Positions 33,989 through 36,900 of a stretch of 36,900 nucleotides of DNA are shown piece after piece. The translations under genes and the position numbers were made by a program. The DNA comes from Lachnospiraceae bacterium UBA4631 (GTDB lineage Bacteria; Bacillota; Clostridia; Lachnospirales; Lachnospiraceae): the NCBI GenBank assembly GCA_002406015.1, contig DHMX01000033.1:1-36900 (forward strand). The letters are read 5' to 3'. Below the pieces are notes generated by a model. The model saw only the letters and a program-made list of their open reading frames with translations. It was not told the DNA's origin and did not search any database. The stretch's first letter is position 1; every line of letters begins with the position of its first letter.

Positions 33989-34429
33989 ATGGAACAGGTA
34001 ACACTAAAGATTAAGTATCTGAATGACACGATTATGCGGTTGGAGTATATAGATGGCAAATCCGATTGGATTGACCTGCGAGCAGCAGAGCGTGTGGAGA
34101 TGAAGGCAGGAGAATTTCGATTGATTCATCTGGGAGTTGCGATTCAACTGCCGAAGGGCTATGAAGCACATATTGTTCCGAGAAGCAGTACCTTTAAGAA
34201 TTTCGGTATCCTGCAGGCAAATTCGATGGGAATTATTGATGAAACCTACTGCGGACCGAATGACTGGTATCGGTTTCCGGCATTGGCAATGCGGGATACA
34301 GTAATTGAAGTGAATGACCGTATTTGTCAGTTCCGGATTGAAAAGCATCAGCCACAGGTAATATTTGATGAGGTAGAAGAATTAACCGGTGCCGACCGAG
34401 GCGGATTCGGAACCACCGGGATTCAATAA
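33989..34429 (+). CDS. dut: dUTP diphosphatase
   Basis: The product is 146 residues from ATG 33989 (AGGAAGGA just upstream), the usual length of a trimeric dUTPase. Visible motifs are GVAIQLPKGYEAHIVPRSS, GIIDETYCGPND, ICQFRIEKH and the C-terminal glycine-rich motif GADRGGFGTTG that closes on the nucleotide. The enzyme hydrolyses dUTP to dUMP, keeping uracil out of DNA and supplying thymidylate synthesis. In-frame ATGs at 33941 and 33971 would add a non-family extension. Confidence 0.9.
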   Translation: MEQVTLKIKYLNDTIMRLEYIDGKSDWIDLRAAERVEMKAGEFRLIHLGVAIQLPKGYEAHIVPRSSTFKNFGILQANSMGIIDETYCGPNDWYRFPALAMRDTVIEVNDRICQFRIEKHQPQVIFDEVEELTGADRGGFGTTGIQ

Positions 34430-34479
34430 ATAATAGCTATAACAGGAAGAAATGAAAGGTAAAACAGGAGGTAGATAAT

Positions 34480-35064
34480 ATGAGTCCGGATAAACCAATT
34501 CAACAGGCAAGAAGTAACCTGATTAGTTCCTCAATAATCCTTTGTGTAGCAGGAATTGTCCTTATGATATTTTCCGGTACGGCAGTCAAGATGATAGGCT
34601 GGATTATGGGAGCTGTATTTATACTAATCGGAGTGATAAAGCTCATTAGCTACGTGAAGAAGCAAACTACGGTGCTGGATTTAATCCTTAGTATCGTAAG
34701 TCTGCTGGTCGGAATCGTATGCTTCATACATCCCGACTGGTTAATGTCGTTAATGTCCATTATCGTAGGTGTGTATGCGTTAATTGAAGGAGCATTAAAG
34801 ATTAAGATTTCCATAGATGTGCGGAAACAGAAAACTGCCGGCTGGTGGGTTTTGCTGATATTTGCCATCCTCAGTATCATCATGGGCGGGTTGCTGATAT
34901 TTAATCCGTTTGGGTTTAGTAAGCTGTTTATGATATTTGTGGGCTTGTCATTGCTGCTTGGAGGCATACAGAATATTATTCATGCAGTCTACACGAAGAA
35001 GATATTGGACGAAATGAATCAGGAAATTATAGATATGGATGAATATGTAGCAAATAACAAATAA
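34480..35064 (+). CDS. DUF308 membrane protein (HdeD-like)
   Basis: This 194-residue protein has six hydrophobic segments in the paired arrangement of the DUF308/HdeD family, with the motif IGWIMGAVFILIGVIKLI and a later WLMSLMSIIVGVYALIEGAL. Between segments are short basic loops, and the C-terminus is acidic. The molecular role of the family is not known; in enteric bacteria HdeD is linked to acid stress. ACAGGAGGTAGATA precedes the ATG. A new promoter for the next gene begins six bases after the stop. Confidence 0.9.
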   Translation: MSPDKPIQQARSNLISSSIILCVAGIVLMIFSGTAVKMIGWIMGAVFILIGVIKLISYVKKQTTVLDLILSIVSLLVGIVCFIHPDWLMSLMSIIVGVYALIEGALKIKISIDVRKQKTAGWWVLLIFAILSIIMGGLLIFNPFGFSKLFMIFVGLSLLLGGIQNIIHAVYTKKILDEMNQEIIDMDEYVANNK

Positions 35065-35070
35065 AATAAC

Positions 35071-35098
35071 TTGACAAATGAAAATGGAATGCTAGAAT
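35071..35098 (+). promoter_or_regulatory. promoter of the marR-type gene and exporter
   Basis: TTGACA (35071-35076, perfect) and TAGAAT (35093-35098) are 16 bases apart. Transcription would start inside the tandem repeats that follow, giving a leader of roughly 95 bases. Confidence 0.75.
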
Positions 35099-35100
35099 AT

Positions 35101-35145
35101 AGTTCGAAACCGAATTGTTTGCAACCGAACAGTTTGGAATCGAAC
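35101..35145 (+). promoter_or_regulatory. three tandem 15-base operator-like repeats
   Basis: AGTTCGAAACCGAAT, TGTTTGCAACCGAAC and AGTTTGGAATCGAAC follow each other exactly. Each holds TTYG-N4-CGAA, a short dyad; the first is perfect (TTCG/CGAA). The outer edges ATATAGTTCGA and TCGAACTATAT (35097-35107, 35140-35150) are also inverted. The block directly follows the -10, as expected for MarR autorepression. Confidence 0.65.
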
Positions 35146-35202
35146 TATATTTTGTTTTGCGAAAATGAAACTAAAGAAAGAATATATCGAAAGGAGATAC
35201 AG

Positions 35203-35721
35203 ATGGATGAAAAATATTGTTTGGGAAATAAGGTAATTATTTTGTCGAACCAGCTTAAGCACTATCTGCATCAGGCGGCGGTGGCAGAGGGAATCAGTGG
35301 TTCACAGAGCCGGATTTTACACTTTCTGGCAAAGGAGTCAAAGCATCGGAATATCTACCAGAAGGATGTAGAAGACTTTTTCTGCCTGCGGCGGTCTACG
35401 GTGACGCAGACGATACAGAGCATGGAAAAAAATGGTCTGGTGGTTCGTTGCAGTGTGTCGCAGGATGCCCGGTTAAAGAAACTGACACTGACCCCAAAGG
35501 GAGCGGAATTAGAGGTGCGTATTCATAAGCGGGTGCTGGAAATGGAGCAGGTATTGCTGAGTGCATTAACCATAGAGGAAGCAGAATTGTTTCAAAGCAT
35601 CTTAGTGAAAATGAGTAATAAGCTGGCAGAAAGCGGTATGGCAGATGCAGTGCCGGAAATCTGCGATATGACCTGCGGAAAGGAGCGTTTTGATGCTGAA
35701 AACATTACTGAAACAGATTAA
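35203..35721 (+). CDS. MarR-family transcriptional regulator
   Basis: The product is 172 residues from ATG 35203, set by AAAGGAGATACAG; an upstream in-frame ATG at 35071 lies in the promoter. The winged helix is clear: GISGSQSRILHFLAKES, then EDFFCLRRSTVTQTIQSMEK (recognition helix), NGLVVRCSVSQDARLKKLTL (wing). The C-terminal helices would make the dimer. It overlaps an ABC exporter gene by 29 bases. MarR proteins placed this way usually repress their own operon until a toxic compound binds. Confidence 0.92.
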   Translation: MDEKYCLGNKVIILSNQLKHYLHQAAVAEGISGSQSRILHFLAKESKHRNIYQKDVEDFFCLRRSTVTQTIQSMEKNGLVVRCSVSQDARLKKLTLTPKGAELEVRIHKRVLEMEQVLLSALTIEEAELFQSILVKMSNKLAESGMADAVPEICDMTCGKERFDAENITETD

Positions 35722-36900
35722 AGAATATAAGAAGGCATCCATTCTGACCCCGTGTTTTATGCTCGGAGAGGTAATTATGGAAACGCTGGTGCCTTTGTTG
35801 ATGGCATCGATTATCGATAAGGGTGTCAATGTTCCGGGTGGCGACATACATCATATCTGTGTGGTAGGAGCCTTCATGATTGTAGCAGCCGCAATGGGAC
35901 TGTATTTTGGATTAATGGGTGGCAAGTATGGTGCGTATGCATCTGCCGGATTTGCTAAGAACCTGAGAAAATCCATGTTTGATAACATCCAGACCTTCTC
36001 ATTTTCTAATATCGATAAATATAGTACGGCAGGACTTGTAACCCGGATGACAACGGATGTAACCAATGTGCAGAATTCCTATATGATGCTTTTGCGAATG
36101 GGAATGCGGGCTCCTGCAAGTCTGGTTTGTGCCATGGCAGCAGCATTTATTGTAAATGCAAGAGTTGCAAGCATTTATCTGATAGCCGTTATAATACTAA
36201 GCTGTATTTTAGGCATTATTATCTGGCAGGCAAATAAATATTTTAACCTTGTATTCCAGAAGTATGATGACCTGAATGCCAGTGTTCAGGAAAATGTATC
36301 TGCGATTCGTGTGGTAAAGGCATATGTGCGTGAGGAGTATGAAACGAACAAATTCGCACAGGCAAGTGCGAAGGTCTATAATATGTTCGTGAAAGCCGAA
36401 AGTATTCTGGCGTTTAATATGCCGGTTATGATGACTACCATATATGCGTGTATTCTGCTGATTAGCTGGGTGGGAGCCAATATGATTGTATCGGATACGC
36501 TTACCACCGGTAATTTGATGAGTCTGCTTACGTATTGCATGAACATTTTAATGAGCCTGATGATGCTTTCTATGGTATTTGTCATGATTAGTATGAGTGT
36601 GGCAAGCGGCAGACGGATTGCAGAGGTTATAGCAGAGGAAAGTGATTTGCAGAATCCTAAGCAGCCTGTGATGGAAGTGCCGGATGGAAGCGTAGAGTTT
36701 CAAAATGTCAGCTTCCGTTATAAAAAGGATGCAAAGGATTTCGTATTGAAAAATATTAACCTGAATATTCAGGCAGGAGAAACCATTGGTATTATCGGAG
36801 GAACCGGAAGTGCAAAGACCAGTCTGGTTAGTCTGATTAGCCGTCTGTATGATGCATCCGAAGGAACGGTATTGGTCGGGCATCGGGATGTCCGGGAATA
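35693..36900 (+). CDS. ABC exporter, fused permease and ATPase (3' end beyond window)
   Basis: The ATG at 35693, with AAAGGAG in front, opens a frame that stays open to the window end, giving 402 codons. It has an exporter-type ABC_membrane domain with six hydrophobic segments (about 1-310), including TPCFMLGEVIMETLVPLLMA and the coupling-helix region ASVQENVSAIRVVKAY. The ATPase domain begins near 325 (VEFQNVSFRYKKD) with Walker A GGTGSAKTSL, a Ser-Ala-Lys-Thr variant common in MdlB-like proteins of Clostridia. The signature and Walker B lie outside. It is probably one half of a heterodimer, with the partner expected next downstream. MarR control suggests drug or peptide export. Confidence 0.92.
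   Translation, partial: MLKTLLKQIKEYKKASILTPCFMLGEVIMETLVPLLMASIIDKGVNVPGGDIHHICVVGAFMIVAAAMGLYFGLMGGKYGAYASAGFAKNLRKSMFDNIQTFSFSNIDKYSTAGLVTRMTTDVTNVQNSYMMLLRMGMRAPASLVCAMAAAFIVNARVASIYLIAVIILSCILGIIIWQANKYFNLVFQKYDDLNASVQENVSAIRVVKAYVREEYETNKFAQASAKVYNMFVKAESILAFNMPVMMTTIYACILLISWVGANMIVSDTLTTGNLMSLLTYCMNILMSLMMLSMVFVMISMSVASGRRIAEVIAEESDLQNPKQPVMEVPDGSVEFQNVSFRYKKDAKDFVLKNINLNIQAGETIGIIGGTGSAKTSLVSLISRLYDASEGTVLVGHRDVRE

Noticed and set aside
1..36900. CRISPR arrays, tRNA or rRNA genes
   Set aside because: No regularly spaced repeats of CRISPR type and no recognisable tRNA or rRNA segment were noticed by eye; a dedicated scan could still find a missed small RNA.

Overview
The window looks like a chromosomal segment of an anaerobic Clostridia bacterium, most likely Lachnospiraceae-like. 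This is an inference from gene content and style: strong AGGAGG ribosome binding sites, a BMP-type nucleoside transport cassette, an SPKTA-type cell-wall sorting signal and EpsC-type serine acetyltransferase. No rRNA, tRNA or CRISPR array was seen.

The left part (1-19259) is mosaic. Positions 1-5485 hold a Wadjet-type (JetABCD) anti-plasmid operon cut by the window edge: the JetA tail, JetB, the SMC-like JetC, the Toprim nuclease JetD, and a possible 41-codon ORF translationally coupled to jetD. A scar follows at 5528-6539, with a terminator-like hairpin, a decayed IS200-type tnpA with its end structures, and an unrecognised broken reading frame. Next is a large Upf1-like SF1 helicase (6521-10304), split by one extra C in a C6 run inside its own Walker A codons. 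A less AT-rich block (10484-13579) carries a BAAT-type hydrolase, a 3-methyladenine DNA glycosylase, two GNAT acetyltransferases and a small protein. A second AT-rich island (13667-19259) is a two-gene unit: a helicase with a possible WYL-like N-terminus and a C-terminal DUF2726 nuclease-like domain, then a UvrD-type helicase with an inserted PD-(D/E)XK-like domain and a C-terminal zinc ribbon. This pair is the best candidate for an undescribed defence or DNA-processing system.

The right part (19292-36900) reads as ordinary chromosome. It holds a compact overlapping operon (YaiI/DUF188, small ORF, PAP2 phosphatase, COG3910-like ATPase) and a nucleoside ABC uptake operon (lipoprotein, double ATPase, two permeases) with a good promoter, a leader terminator-like hairpin and an intercistronic terminator. 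A MerR/GyrI-like regulator lies divergent from a large beta-helix surface protein; the shared promoter region shows the classic MerR 19-bp spacer with a dyad. After that come an EamA transporter, a hotdog thioesterase, serine O-acetyltransferase, a glycosyltransferase with a repeat-like tail, dUTPase, a DUF308 membrane protein, and a MarR regulator overlapping an ABC exporter that runs off the window. The MarR gene has a clear promoter followed by three tandem 15-bp operator-like repeats.

Functionally, the left side combines several nucleic-acid surveillance machines that appear to have been gained in separate insertions. The IS200 scar and the frameshift show that part of this side is decaying or variable. 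The right side is metabolic and envelope housekeeping with readable regulatory sites.
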